Assembly (NCBI GenBank): GCA_022496185.1 | Contig: WTXG01000080.1 | Span: forward strand, 1-64,000 | From: Multifurca ochricompacta | Taxonomy: Eukaryota; Basidiomycota; Agaricomycetes; Russulales; Russulaceae | Length of the DNA: 64,000 bases | Direction of reading: 5' to 3' | Part shown: piece after piece, positions 27,662 to 42,487 of the stretch | How the letters are laid out: each line of letters starts with the position of its first letter | How positions within the stretch are numbered: the stretch's first letter is position 1 | The notes under the pieces: model-generated | Told to the model about the DNA's origin: nothing | Database searches by the model: none | The model's input: only the letters and a program-made list of their open reading frames with translations | Position numbers and translations under genes: made by a program

Positions 27662-28860
27662 CTACTGCGTCTGAGACCCATATCCTCTTATACCCTCTGC
27701 AAAGCCCCAGGCCGTCTCAAGCTTCAACGAACCGGAAATGTCCACACCGTTAGCGGTTATTGTCGCTATTTGATACTACGAGCAACAAGCTATAAGCATG
27801 GCCGCCATGGACGGATGGAGGAAGGGGGGGGGGGAGGGAAGGATGTCCGACAGTACCTGATTGATTGAGCGGGCATCTCGGTAGAACAGAACACGAAGCG
27901 CTTCTTCAAGAATTCCCCGCGCCTCGGGCTCGGTGAGCGTGTTCTCCCTGCCTTCAACCGCTTTACGCAAAAGCGGTTGAGCGATGTATGCACCATAGCC
28001 AGTCGCAAGAGTGGACGCAAAGTAAGTCACGCCCAACAAATCTACATACGCTAAGAATCTGTCGATTGCGGGGAAACACAGCAGCCACGATAAGTTTGAT
28101 TAGTTTCGGAAGCAAATGCAAGGAAACAGACAAGAGAAACCAACCAACCTCTGCCCGTCTTTAACGCCTCCCACAAGCAACGAATTCCATAGCGGATTCA
28201 TCTTGGAACGTCTGCTGTACATAACTTGTGATAAATATTCATGTATCTCCGCAGGACCTAGCGTGTGCCCATCTTGTGCATTGATCTCCTCGGAGATAAC
28301 AAGGCCATCAAGGACATGTTGGAGGTATTGAAAGTCGGACATATCGCCGCTCGCACCGACGACGGTGTAATCACCAATGGGATGTAGACGCTGCACGCCT
28401 TTGAAACGCGCAAGAGAGCCATAGGAAGCTGAGAAACGGGAAGAACAGAAGAAAAAGGTATTGAATGAGCAGAGCGTATAACAAGGGAGGATGAAACGGC
28501 AAACCGAGATTGTCTGCAGCCATCATGATACCATCTTTGTACTTAATCGCAAGAACAGACGTGCCAGTAACGATGGGTTGCCTGCATGCCGACTTATAGC
28601 AAAAAAAAAAAAAGGTGATGAAGGCACCCCACGAAGGACGTACTGAGTGTGTTGCGTAGCGCCAGCGAATGCTGCCGACTGGTTGTGACCGTGGTCATGG
28701 AAAGGATAGGTTGCGTTTGTGTCAAAACCGTCATATTTCTGTGTGGGGGAGCAAGCAATATTGAGATTCAGGGTGTTCACTGGAAAAAAAAAAAAACAAG
28801 GAAAAAGGCAATCAAATCTAGGCGTACCGGGCGACCCCAGTTGGTTGGAAAGTGGTCCAT
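27662..28860 (-). CDS. PRE4: 20S proteasome subunit beta 7 (PSMB4/Pre4)
   Basis: Non-catalytic beta subunit of the 20S core. Exons 28860-28828, 28738-28644, 28581-28505, 28428-28149, 28058-27857 and 27775-27662 join without a frame break. Family blocks: MDHFPTNWGRP start, PIVTGTSVLAIKYKDGIMMA, ASYGSLARFKGVQRL, GASGDMSDFQYL, YSRRSKMNPLWNSLLVGG, DLLGVTY, ATGYGAYIAQPLLRKAVE, VLFYRDARSINQYQIATIT. The 89 bp first intron uses the acceptor before KYDGFD because the nearer TTTTTCCAG acceptor shifts the frame. Intron 4 holds a G-rich tract. The residues usually needed for a catalytic N-terminal Thr are absent, as expected for beta 7. Confidence 0.93.
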
Positions 28861-29569
28861 GATGATGTTGTTATCAAGTGAGCACGATGCGGGTGTATAG
28901 TGTATAGTGTATAGTGTATAGTGTATAGATAGGCCTCTGATGAGCACCAGACGCGCTTGCGCGTTCTACACCTTACACCTGATTATTACATAATCGACCT
29001 ACTGTGGGCATCGCATAAAAACAAATATCAAATATATATATATGTTCACTTGTTCTTGTTCGTTCTCGTTTCATTCCGGTACGTTACGGTTACAACAAGG
29101 TTTAGTGCTGCACGAAAGTCTAGAAAAAAATAAAAAAAGGTTGGACATGTTGTCGGAATTTCGTCTTTTCTCACCGTTACTCTCCTCACAGGATTACGTT
29201 TCTACCCGTTATACGTATACATAGCATCACATCGTACCGTACTTGTAGGTACGCAAAAACGGAGCGGACCCGAATAGAACCATTTGGGTTAATATGTCTT
29301 CATTTTCTGTTTCACACTTGTTGCGCCTTGTAGGCTGGCAGGTGGGTCCACTGGTGCATGACAGTTGGGTAGGTGAGTGCCACCATAATCGCCAATTTAT
29401 GTATTCGTATTCGTATTCGTCTTCGTTTAGCTAACGTGACTAGTTGGCCCAGCCCCCGGGGGCAAGGCACCAGCTGATTTAGACACGATAATAGGATCAA
29501 GGAAACTATAGCTATCCCCTCTCAGTGTCTCACTGCTTAGCTCTCAAGCCCCGTTCTAGCTAGTGAACT
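28861..29569. other. Intergenic upstream of PRE4
   Basis: Holds the PRE4 promoter. Contains five copies of the heptamer GTGTATA (28893-28928), an (AT)n run at 29033-29042, and CGTATT hexamers at about 29404-29420. No supported gene. Confidence 0.55.
28893..28928. repeat. GTGTATA heptamer tandem repeat
   Basis: Five perfect 7 bp units plus one base, 33 bp upstream of the PRE4 start codon, so it lies in the promoter or 5' UTR. Confidence 0.9.
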
Positions 29570-30770
29570 TTACACTGGGATGAAAAGTTTGTTTACGAGG
29601 CCATTCTGCTTAAGTGTCTTCTCCTTCCACTTACTCTCCCCCTCTCCCAAGTCCCAGTTGCTGGACCAGTATCTGTGCAAGTGTTAGCTTGCTACTGTTC
29701 CGCACCACTAAACTGTTGTTTGTACCTTCCACGCAACCATTCTGCTTTCCCAGCGCTAAGCGCGAGTATCGTTGCAGCAGGAAGAGCGGGCGTGTCAACC
29801 GGCAAAGTGGAATTCAGTATCCCAGCGCCTTGAGCCAATGCAGTTTGGATTAGACCCGGATGAATTGCGAAGATACGCAATTCAGGATATTCTGTGTGAG
29901 GTAAGATTGAGCACCTAGTGAGACAACGAAATGCTGATGATGTAAATCACCCAGAGCAGCGAATTCGACGAGACGCCCCAAAGTGAATTTGGAAATGCTG
30001 TAGTCACTAGAATGTGGAATACGAAGGTGGGCCATTGCAGACGTGATGACGATGATGCTTCCTTTAGTTTCCAAGATTGCAGGAGTGGCCGCCCTGAACC
30101 ACCATTGTATATCGATATCAGCAATTGACAATGACCTTGGGCAGGCCAATCGCCGCACCGAAGATAGTTATAAACTCCTCGCACGTTAACCTCCAGCGTG
30201 TCCCACCAATCGCTTGGATTTTTTGCCACCAGGGCTATTAGTCAGTGAGCTCAATGCACCCTCCACTTAATCAAATACGCAAAGTATCAAAGCACCCACC
30301 GTTGTCGAATGACGTCGCGACACCAGCATTAGCGATGACAACGTCAAGTCTTCCGAAGCGGTTTGTGGCTACTTTAACTGCCTCTTCTGCCTTGATAGGG
30401 TCTTTGACATCTGCGGTGAATGTCACGATCTCGGCACCGGGAACTTCTTTTAAGATGGCATCTCTGGTCCCGTTCAGGGTCTCTTGTTTGCGAGAGACCA
30501 GAACAAGGAAGCCCCCGCCCTGGCATATTGGAGGGCTGTCTCTTGTCCTATTCCGCGAGATGCACCAGTGACGAGGACGACTTTACCCTTGAATGCCTGC
30601 GGGATAACGTATTGATTTGGGTCGATGTAAGGATAGACACTGCGTGTAAGTTTACAATCAGCTAGAGAGTACAACGGTGAGAGCTGAGATGAGGATTCTC
30701 ACTCGTGGTGTCTGGTTCCGGGTATTGCTTCGTCAAGCCCAACGACGGTTGCGAGTGAAGTTTCGGCCAT
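29570..30770 (-). CDS. Short-chain dehydrogenase/reductase
   Basis: Six exons (30770-30703, 30639-30300, 30234-30159, 30093-29951, 29891-29726, 29672-29570) sum to 896 bp, one short of a whole number of codons. Classical SDR motifs: VVLVTGASRGIG (TGxxxGxG), VVIANAGVA (NAG), ITSAMA then YSISK (YxxxK). The frame breaks near 30504, where LVLVSRKQET would follow if TTGGTT had not been read as TTGTT; adding that base gives 298 residues exactly. The C-terminal DPA-like region IHPGLIQTALAQG supports an NAD(P)-dependent oxidoreductase. The substrate is not predictable. Confidence 0.83.
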
Positions 30771-32022
30771 TGTGTTTTGTGATGAGGTTGGCCTAGTCTC
30801 TTACGCGTCCCTTTATAGCACCTCAGCATCACTACCACTAACGAACGGGGATGCTTAACCAACACCGAAGCAGCTGAATAATTTTATGCAAGTGTTTTCA
30901 TACGATAGCGTGTTTGACACCTTCTCGAAGGGGCTTGAAGGGGCTACGAAGTTATATGCGTATAAAGAGGACATTGAAGAAAACAACATTGACGCGAAGC
31001 GGTAGGAGGCCGTTTTCCGAAGCAAATGAATCGGCCTCGGGGGATGAGTGATTTGGAATCATCCTAGTCCCGGTGACGTCTTAGTGTCGACAAGGGCTTC
31101 CACGGGCACCGGCAGACATGAAAACAGTGTGAACCGGTGCAGACTATCTTGACCTGTGGCCACTATCAGCTCCACATACCATCAATCCCTCTCTACTCTG
31201 CCCTTTCCTGCCATAGACCCCATCTTGCCCCATCGTGACTAGTTTTTGGCGGGCCTGTATCACGCACTCTCCACACCCGGGGTTCCTCGTATACCCGAAA
31301 ACGTGAAAACTAAAATTGTTGCCAGGTCTTTGCCCCCCCCCCCCCTCCCCCGCCTCCCACCTGATGTCATCTCACCTCAAGCTTATCGCTAACACTATCC
31401 ATGATTCCGCGGGTTTATTTATGTGTTTTCATACCCTTGCTCCTTAGCTGGACACTGGACTAGTGCCATGGATTGTTCGCACTCTAGATCTGGTTCCGGT
31501 ACAAATGACATCGCGCCAGAAGTTCATCTACCCACCTTTCTACGGGCTGTTTCGCTCGGGGCTTTGACCGACTACACTTCACATGCGTCATACTTGTCCC
31601 CCTTCTCGGCCAGGCCCACTGTAACGTTTCGCCTTGGTTAGTGTCATGTGATGGTGTACTCGTATTTTCTTTTTCTTTCTATCGCCTTCCAGAACCTTCT
31701 AGTTATATGACGTCGTTAACATTTTACTTATATATACTGGTCGTCTGAAGGCCTTATGCCTCAGTTTTGAGCTCCTGTTACTTACAGAGTCGTGGCCCAG
31801 GAATTTCCAGTTGTTTTCTCTTTCTCAGGTAACAGGCTACCGTTCTGTGCGATTGCGATCGATGGACAGGAGATTAGTTGTTCCGATGATGACTCGAATG
31901 TTACGAATCTTGAGGCACGTGACTGTACGATAGTTTTCCATTTGCGTTCATTCTATCTCCACCAGGCAGTGACCTCCCTCAATGCCTCTTCTGCTTTCTA
32001 TAATGTTCTATCATGTTCTTGA
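30771..32022. other. Intergenic, no supported gene
   Basis: About 1.25 kb with a C13 tract at 31333-31345 and scattered short frames. It contains the promoter of the dehydrogenase at its left end. Confidence 0.55.
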
Positions 32023-32024
32023 TA

Positions 32025-32139
32025 GGAGACATTATTCTCTAAGCTTGTATATTATATACCATAGGAACTTAGCTCTCAAAGACTAAAGTCTTTGAGCCAG
32101 ATTCTTACAGTATATATACAAGCTTAGAATAGCGTCTCC
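32025..32139. mobile_element. 115 bp MITE with TA target duplication
   Basis: Terminal inverted repeats begin GGAGACATTATTCTCTAAGC on the left and, reverse-complemented, GGAGACGCTATTCTAAGCTT on the right, and continue into complementary TATA-rich sequence. TA dinucleotides flank both ends (32023-32024, 32140-32141). The centre is a perfect hairpin, CTCAAAGACT-AA-AGTCTTTGAG (32075-32096). No coding capacity. TA flanks suggest mobilisation by a Tc1/mariner transposase, but its ends differ from those of the Tc1 element at 375-1996. Confidence 0.75.
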
Positions 32140-32141
32140 TA

Positions 32142-32639
32142 ACCAGAAAGTTGTGGAATGATATAGAGTACAAGAGCATTGAGGTCATTGCCATTGTAGA
32201 ATTACATGTTTCAAGATGTGTAACAGTAACATCAAAACTGGAATATAGGGCTCTCAAAGTGTAAAGCTATGACGACGTTTAACAGTTGTCGGGGGTTGAG
32301 GACGCTTGCCTAGAGATTTAAGGGACTAGAGCGGAGTAGGTACATAGATTAACACCCACGGCCAAGTTGAGGGTGCCACGCGATGAGTATTCGTTTTCCA
32401 CAGTTTCCCATCGTCCGATGTTCAGAGTGATGTTGTTCCTCAAGTCTCACGCGAGCATCGTAAATTGCCTCACTTGCGGAAATTTCGAGGCCACCTGGCA
32501 AAAATTGTTATATTACAGCCTAAAACACTGGCCCTTCTCTTGCCAATTTTATCCGAGTGTCCTATTTGCCTTAGTGTCGTTATACCGTCTCTCATGACTT
32601 ATGCTTCTCCACACTCGTCCCGTTCCAACCCCTAAACAA
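32142..32639. other. Intergenic, no supported gene
   Basis: Between the MITE and the end of the next leftward gene; nothing recognisable. Confidence 0.5.
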
Positions 32640-33926
32640 TTACATTCTACACGTGAGCAAGGGGTACAAACTCAGATAGACAAAAAGGAGGGGCGCTAAT
32701 ACTAAACATACAACTTGACCATCGCTTACAACGTATATAACAATAAAAAGATCCACGATCTTACGAGGCGGCGCTTCCTGACCCTCGATCAGCGGGAATC
32801 TGGCGTCGCACCCAACAATCGACAAGGGGGCAGTGGGATCGAACATGTGCGTAAATGCACCGGAAGCCAGTCATCTGCACGCTCGGGATGGCTTTCGAGT
32901 ACACGTTGCAACACGGTTGTGTTGATCGCGCTCATGGTGAACCAAGCGGCTAGTCCGCACTCACGGGAATTACCCAAGCTGCGCGCAGGTACATTCGGGG
33001 GTGCAGATGGTGGCGGATACTCTGTATGGCTCGTGAGAAGTCCACACGTGAGATCAGATGCCTGGGATGCGCACCTGGATGGTGCGCGCGTCCCCCGGCG
33101 CGGCGGGGTTGTACCATCGCTATCGAAGGTTCTGGATATGCGAGTGTCTCATAAGGGCTCCCTATCGCAATCGATAAGGATGTCCACAAGTCGATGAGCC
33201 CTTCGAGATCTGAAAATTTGTACCCGTGCTGCACACCAGGCGCGTGAGGGTACGTATTCGGTCTCGGCTCCGTGGGTTGTTGGGGGCGGCACCATGGGAC
33301 AACCCAACGGTGCCAACAGTCCCAGGCACTGCGCAGCTCGTGTCTGGTGGCAGTGTTAAAGGTTCCTGCGATGTCCTCCCAGCGCGTGTTATCATCCTTT
33401 TTACCGAGAGGTTGAATCGACAGGAGCAGCAAGTATTCAGGCAAAGTCCATGGGTGCAATGTCAGGTATACTGAGGGAGATAATGGCGGGGTTGGGACTA
33501 TGGGGGACATAAGATGCGAACTCTGAGTCGAACTGTGTGTGGTGGGGTCGTACCTTCCCCAAATTGTGAGCCACTACCCCCCGATGAGATATATTCGAGC
33601 TCAGTGACTACCTCCAGAGCAGTCTTTCCGGCCTGCGGGTAGAATCTATCAGTTGATGGGAGCCAAGGGGATACTTTGATATCATCTGGTCCATTTGGAG
33701 ATTGCTGAAACCCAGGAATAGCATAATACAGAGTGCGGGGTTCCTGCCCCACTGAGTTGGGAAACTCCTCGGAAAGTGTGCTCGTTGAAGGAGGGGATGA
33801 AAAGGGCGTGAAGATGGTAGCGGAAGAAGAGGTTGTGGCTGTTGTTAAGGCAGTCGAATTACTAGTAAGACTTGGTGTCCAGACGAGCTGTTCGAACGAT
33901 CGTTTTGAACTGAAGAAGGTACACAT
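32640..33926 (-). CDS. Hypothetical protein with Myb/SANT-like segment
   Basis: Exon 1 (33926-33554) and exon 2 (from 33497) join across a 56 bp intron. The first part is Ser/Thr-rich. The second has three Trp-centred blocks spaced as in Myb/SANT helices: WTLPEYLLLLSIQ, RWEDIAGTFN and AWDCWHRWVVPW. A DNA- or histone-binding role is possible but only inferred. Downstream the frame changes more than once (segments ending FSRAIQSIRHH, then WFTMSAINTTVLQRVLESHP, then FDPTAPLSIVGCDARFPLIE); splicing there could not be resolved and one or more base losses are possible. The 3' end at 32640 is therefore tentative. Confidence 0.5.
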
Positions 33927-34567
33927 CAGAGAATATTTGCAAAGAGCGGAGGTGGAGCGCACTGGACTGTTATAGGTGGGGGGCGTTTCTTATGCCTGAC
34001 CTTTATGGTGGGCGGTATCGTCCTCCACTCTATCGCAGCTGTGGTCCTGCGTCTTATGTTTTGAGACTGAATGCGTTCCAAATCTGTTGAGGACATAACA
34101 AGCTAAGGCTGGAAGAACTTTGAGCGTTAGCGGATAACAGGGAGGGAGAAAGAGCAAATAAAAGAAAAAAAGAAAAAAAGAGGAGATGGGGGAAAATTAT
34201 AAAAAAAAAAGGTAAGGCAGAAAGGAGAAAAGAGGAATGGGTAATGAAACATCTGTAGAGAGATAGATTCAAGACGACTAGTAGGCCAGTGCCAGAGCCA
34301 GAGCCGGAGTCTATGGCTATGGTCCTATGGTCATGGTTATCATGTTATTGTCTCAATAACGCCAATCTCCCGGCGCGTGTAAATCACGTGATAAGGTAAC
34401 AGTCACGCGGTAGTTGTCACACTTCAACAACGTGACTTCCACCACACAAAACGCAGACGACAAACGGACAGAGACAGAGACAGAGACAGTAGAGACAACA
34501 ACACAAAGCCAGACTACTCCCAACCCACTAACACACTTGACTTGAACACAAAGACAGTTAAACAGAA
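33927..34567. other. Divergent intergenic region
   Basis: 641 bp between the hypothetical gene and PRP43. Contains A/G-rich AAAGAAAAAAAGAAAAAAAG at about 34165 and a CA/GA-rich stretch just before PRP43. Probably carries both promoters. Confidence 0.45.
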
Positions 34568-37293
<2,726 letters not shown>

Positions 37294-37662
37294 GTGCCCG
37301 TCATGTTATTTTGGGTAGAATGTAATGGACTTTTACGGGGCCATATGGGGTCTACTCCATGTTCACACTAGCGATAATATTGTTGTTTATGGTCAATAGT
37401 CAATTAGTAACCAGTCTTAGTCTTGTTCTATTCGCCTTCTCCGAGGCCCATAGCTGCGAGCAAGGAGTAGGACGGATTAAATATCTAACATCCTGCATGC
37501 CTGTCCCATCTGTCGTCAATAAATTTGCACTCTCCTTGAGGAATCACCTTGGATTCTTGTCAACCTAAGGTGCGACAAGGGTTTCCCTAACGTGCTAAGA
37601 GAAGAACAAAAAACCGCTGTCTTCACAAGAGAGCGGGTATATAAATATACATATTTTTCGCG
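37294..37662. other. Convergent intergenic region
   Basis: 369 bp between the 3' ends of PRP43 and IFA38; contains an ATATAAATATACATATTT stretch at about 37638. Nothing else seen. Confidence 0.45.
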
Positions 37663-39171
37663 CTACTCTTGCTTCGCAAGCCTCGCTTGCTTTGCCAAAG
37701 CGCGCCTCCTAATATCCTTCTGCAGCGAGTGCGTCCACGCCAGTACGGCCTTGGGTGGCGCGAGTGTCATGACTGCGCTGACCAAGGCGTGAGTCCAGTA
37801 AGGTGTGACGGTGCCCGGTTCGAGCTTTGCGAGCACGGCGCGCACAAACGCCTTTGGAGTCGGTATGAACAACGATGCACGACGGATTTTCGACATTGCC
37901 GACGTCTACCAAACCAAACCAACACATTTGTCAAAAGTCAAGTCGGAAATTTATATTTGAGGGGGACTCCTCTCCCCCCGCTCGAGAGGAAAAAAAAAAA
38001 AAATTTGAGACGCACAACAAAATAAGTGTTGACATGCTCTACCACTACGCCTTTTGGCGCCATTTCTGCAGCGAGCGCATCGGACCATGTGCGGAGGAAC
38101 GCCTTGCTGCCTGAGTAGACGGCGAGCATAGGGGTGGGCGCAGCGCCGGCGAAGGAGCCTATGTTCAAAATCAGGCCTTTCTTTCTATATCGTAGAGAGG
38201 GTCTCAGTGTTTTTATGAGGAAAGAAGTGCGGGGGAGAAGAAACCGACCGGGAAGCCATGGAGGGTGCAATGAGACTGGTGATGCGCAATGTGGCGGAAA
38301 CGTTGACATCGACGATCGTAGTCAGCTCTTCAGGAGACGTGTCGACAAAGTCGGTGGGGAACTCATGAGAGACTCCGACATTGTTGACTGTGTCCGCGCG
38401 TGAGCACGCATCGTAAAAAAAAGGGTTTCTTTACAGCGAGGAAGGACGACGACGTACCAAGCACCCCGACTTCGATCGGTTTGAGTACTTCCAGAAGTGC
38501 GTCCCACCTCTTGTCATCAGCAGATGCAAAGTCGATAACGAACGTGTTGGTTTGTACGTCACTGCCTGCCTTGGCTATAGAACGAGGACCGAGAAAAAAA
38601 AAACACGGTAAATACACGCAAGTCCTGCTTTTTAAAAGCGATGGATTTTAATATTTAAAAAATACGCACCAATTTCGGCTACGACGGCATCAAGTTTAGA
38701 CTGGTTTCGTGCGGCGAGGAGGACGTTGAAACCTGCTTTGGCAAGCTGAATCGAAAATTCGCGTCCGATACCGTCCGACGCGCCCGTAACGACTACAGTA
38801 TGACACCCACCACCACATCACGCGCGGATCAAGTCTTGCGTCAGTCCGGTTCGCATACTCAAAGCAAAGACTAAAAGGGGGGGAAGGTTGAAAGAAGCAC
38901 CCACCGGCCCATGCGCCCTTCTTCGCTCCAAACCTTTTAAGCTATTAGGAGAGTACAAGTGCACGCGATTGAGCACCGACAAAGTAAGAGAAAGTTAAGG
39001 GCTCTCTCCACGTACGCTAATACCTGGGCGCGCAAATGTGCTAAAGCTGAACGAGAGTACCCTCGAGATGGCTGTTGCAATTGAGAAGGCGCCTAGTACC
39101 TGCAACCCCAATGCAAGATACGGAATTGCATCCACTATAGGCCATAGGGAAGGAGGTTGTGAGAAATGCAT
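37663..39171 (-). CDS. IFA38: Very-long-chain 3-oxoacyl-CoA reductase (KAR)
   Basis: ER membrane SDR catalysing the first reduction of the fatty acid elongation cycle. Seen: N-terminal hydrophobic segment ([20 protein letters not shown]), [41 protein letters not shown] (NNVG), [16 protein letters not shown], catalytic [22 protein letters not shown], and a basic C-terminus ([15 protein letters not shown]). Exon 1 ends at 39016 (RPGIS) and joins LKRFGAKK at 38941; further junctions at 38905/38792 and 38670/38574 also hold phase. The ATG at 39171 fits the family N-terminus better than the in-frame one at 39246. No frame breaks. Confidence 0.92.
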
Positions 39172-39655
39172 TAAGGCAAAGCAATAGGGAAGAGACACAC
39201 GCTGTGCTTGCAAGGAGCTGAGGACAGGACTCAAGGACGAGGCCATCGTTCGTTACACGTTGTGTAAAGGGAAGAGCAAGTTTTAAATGAACGAGCATGA
39301 ACGGAACACATAATCCGTGTGGATATGACCCAAACACTCCCCAACTATTAATCTCACATTCCTATTCCATTCATTTATTCATTCTGCCAGCCGAGTACGG
39401 ATCCCACGAAATGGAGAGATACTTATATTTTCCAACTCAACTGAGAGGACGGGGAAGCATCTGTGCTGTATAGTCCAATGCGAGGCAGAAGGAGTAAAAC
39501 AAGAACGGAAAACAGGGTACTAGTATCGCGAACAACGGAATGAACGACCTGGGTCAGATCTGAAGTATGGGTATCTATCAATGCACCGCCCCACGGGACG
39601 GGACAACCGTTGCAAAGTTCGTCCGCATCGTCTTGCAAGACGAAAGGAATTACAT
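39172..39655. other. Intergenic between septin 3' end and IFA38 start
   Basis: 484 bp with the IFA38 promoter and the septin 3' flank. An (ATTC)-rich tetramer stretch (TTCATTTATTCATTC, near 39370) is present. No supported gene. Confidence 0.45.
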
Positions 39656-41143
39656 TCATCGCCGTCCACTGCCGCGTCCGTAGCCGACCTGGAGGTTGTC
39701 CAGTTCTGCCTCGAGGGCCTTGATCGCACTGTGCGCTAGTTCGAGGTCCTTGTTCAAGCGATCGCGCTCCGTGATTAACTGCATTCAGAACCTTCAGCCC
39801 GTGACCATTATTTACGCTGAGTAAAAGGGGGCTCACGTGTTGCTCCCACTGTCTAAAGCGAGCCTCCTCCGCCTTGACCTGCTCCGTGAACCGCTTGCGA
39901 AGTTGCTCCTCTTCCTCCTGGAACTTGGGGTTGTTGAACTTCTTCACCTTGCGCTCCCCATACTTGCGCGTCTCCATCTGTTGCTGGCGGTAATTCTCGT
40001 AGTGGCTCTCCTCGGTAGTAGAGATAAGGTCGAGCATGAATGTGCGGATGAGCAGCGAGCGCAGCTTGCGGAAGTCGCAATGGTTCTCGTTCTCCACTGA
40101 ACGGAGGTGTCAGTACTACTAAGGACTAAGAAAGCTAAAGGTTTAGTTGCCTTCGGCGACACCCCAAAGGTATTCGCGGCCCTTCACGACACGGCCATCA
40201 AGGGTCTGCACATCCTCAGTAGAGCCAATGATAGAGAATGGCATGGCTTCTGCAAGGATGCGCGCGTGCTCTGCACTAGCCTCATCGTCTGCTTCGATGG
40301 GGGGCTGGTAAATGCGAATGTCCTGCGCCGTAATGGTGTCCCGAATCTATCATCATCAATACATGTATATGTCAGTTGAATGCACGCGCGACCAAGTTAG
40401 AGATGACACAGACGCGCTGCTTGAAGGTGAACAAGTCGCTCTGAGTGAGCGTATCCGCCTTTGCAATGACGGGAATGAGGTTGACGCGGGTGCCGAGACG
40501 CTTCATGATCTCAATGTCGAGTGGTTTGAGACTAAAACAAGGTCAGACGAGACTTGACGGTATGACAAAGAAACATACGTGTGTCCGGTGGGTCTGATGA
40601 AATATAAGCAAGCGTGAACACGAAGGTCGCTCTTCTCGCTACGCTGGGGTTGCTGCTCCTGACTCATGTATGCTTCATGCTGGTCATCAATGAAATCTAC
40701 AATGGGAGACCACGAATCGCGGTTGTTGACATAGTCACCAAAGCCGGGGGTATCGATGACGGTGAGCTTGACCTTGAACTGCTTTTCCTCAAGTTCAGCC
40801 TTGATAATCTCGACTTCGGTGAGTTTGTCAAGCTGTTTATGGTGGCGTCGACTGTAATTTTTAGCAGAAGACAACTCGGTTGAGAAGAGAGTATTGATGA
40901 GAGTGGTCTTGCCCAGACCCGACTCGCCTTGATTAGCAACGTAAGAATTGAGTTTCGAGGATAGTAAAGCCAGTGACGAACCGACAACCATAATGGTGAA
41001 ATGAGCACCCCGCTTGGCAACAATTTTGTGTCGCTAAAGAGAAGTTGGTTAAGGTATTGAAGAAATAAATCTATTCAACGTGGTCATCCCACCTGATTTG
41101 GGAGGTTGGCAATGCCAATACCATCAGAAGAAAGGGCAGACAT
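39656..41143 (-). CDS. Septin, closest to the Cdc12 class
   Basis: Filament-forming GTPase of the septin ring. Seven exons (41143-41093, 41033-40982, 40927-40579, 40531-40414, 40346-40151, 40096-39837, 39778-39656) sum to 1149 bp, 382 residues, with no frame break. Seen: [20 protein letters not shown]-loop [20 protein letters not shown] (G3), [10 protein letters not shown] (AKAD, G4), [36 protein letters not shown] (septin unique element), then a coiled-coil tail ([20 protein letters not shown]). The short N-terminus and single coiled coil fit the Cdc12/Spn4 group. Intron 5 (40150-40097) has a GC donor (GCAACT), as read. Confidence 0.93.
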
Positions 41144-42487
41144 TGCGGTGAGAGTGAATATTCGTTGAACGAGCTTGAACAACGGAAGACGGCGGTCGAA
41201 CGAGATTCAAACAACGACGGGTCACTTTGTTTATACTTTGTTTGGCATCCCTCCTTCCCTTCGGCTATAACCGACGACCGACTGAAACTAATAAAATAGA
41301 AATAAATACAGATATATGCGCGGGAAGACACAAAGGCAGGCAGGTGGGAAGGTAGGTAGGTAGGCAAGCAGGCAGGTATTGACGCAGGTATTAATGCAGG
41401 TATTAATGTAGGTATGCAGGTATGCAGGTATGAGGACTTGAAGTATCGATCCAAAAGCAAGCCTTTGGGACGACTAGTACAACGCATGCACGAACAGCTC
41501 TGCTCCCCATGGATCGAAGGGGAGCAACAAAGTCAATCAGAGAGACAGACATGAAAACTCAAACCTGGCGGATAAGGCAGGGAGGCTAAAACGTTCTCTG
41601 GGTGGCACCGACGTCGATTCGCTCAGGTGGGGGGAGCCACAATCAGTGGTGGATATTCATCTTTCAATGCTCAACTGAACAGAGGGTAAGACAACCGGTT
41701 AGTCCTGCTCCCTGAGCAATTGAATGATATCGTTCAACTCAACTGGCTCGTGCATCGGAGGTTTCTCGGACCTATGTCACTCAGGGTCTACAAGGACGGG
41801 GGATCCAAATCTACAATATACCCACAGGCGTTGAGCCTGCGGGAAAAAGCGGTGAGAGACACACGGCGAGCAAGATGCTCGCCATGTGTCCCCATGGTTG
41901 AGTGATGAGTACAAACCCAAATTGTTGGTCGTATAGATGATGCCTACCGCAAACTCACGGGTCTGCCTCCCCCCCATCCCCGTTGTCCCAAGAGTCCTCG
42001 CTCATGTCCCTCGCTGGAAATTGCACCGGAAGTGAGCCTGTCATCGCCACTTGGTCCCACTATTGCCCGGCGTCGAGTCGGTCCCCACCCAGTTCTTGCA
42101 GCCTTTCCGAGCCCCCGTGCCCATCCGCGAGGTGTGACTTCCCACGCTGTCCTCCAAGTGACCTGTATGGCCGCCATTGTGCGTGTTGTCCGCGGCCTGA
42201 CGAGCTTTGCGTTTTGGACGAGCTAATCGTCATTGCCTGCCATCTGTGGGGGGAAAAGAACGTATGCCATCTGCATGATACCTGCTATGACAGGCAGATT
42301 GTTGGGCCCGGGTTCGTCCACATAAAAGCATAGAGCGTGGGGTGTACCTGTTTGGGCCAAAATACACACCGCCGCCCCGGTACCGCGCTGGGTATATAGT
42401 ATCGTATAGTAAGGTAAAGTGCATCAGTAATCACGCATCGCCAGACCCCTCTCGGACCCAGGAAGGCGATTAACTTCACAACCTATT
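41144..42487. other. Intergenic upstream of the septin
   Basis: 1.3 kb with the minisatellite described separately. A 116-codon rightward frame at 41983-42333 has no recognisable domain and is not called. No gene supported. Confidence 0.5.
41335..41440. repeat. GCAGGTAT/AGGT-type minisatellite upstream of the septin
   Basis: Degenerate tandem units (AGGTAGGTAGGTAGGC, then repeated GCAGGTATTAATGCAGGTAT and GCAGGTATGCAGGTAT) lie about 200-300 bp upstream of the septin start codon, so probably in its promoter. Confidence 0.8.

Noticed and set aside
32789..32977. Separate small gene with WFTMSAINTTVLQRVLESHP
   Set aside because: More likely the C-terminal exon of the adjacent Myb-like gene, displaced by a splice or lost base I could not resolve.
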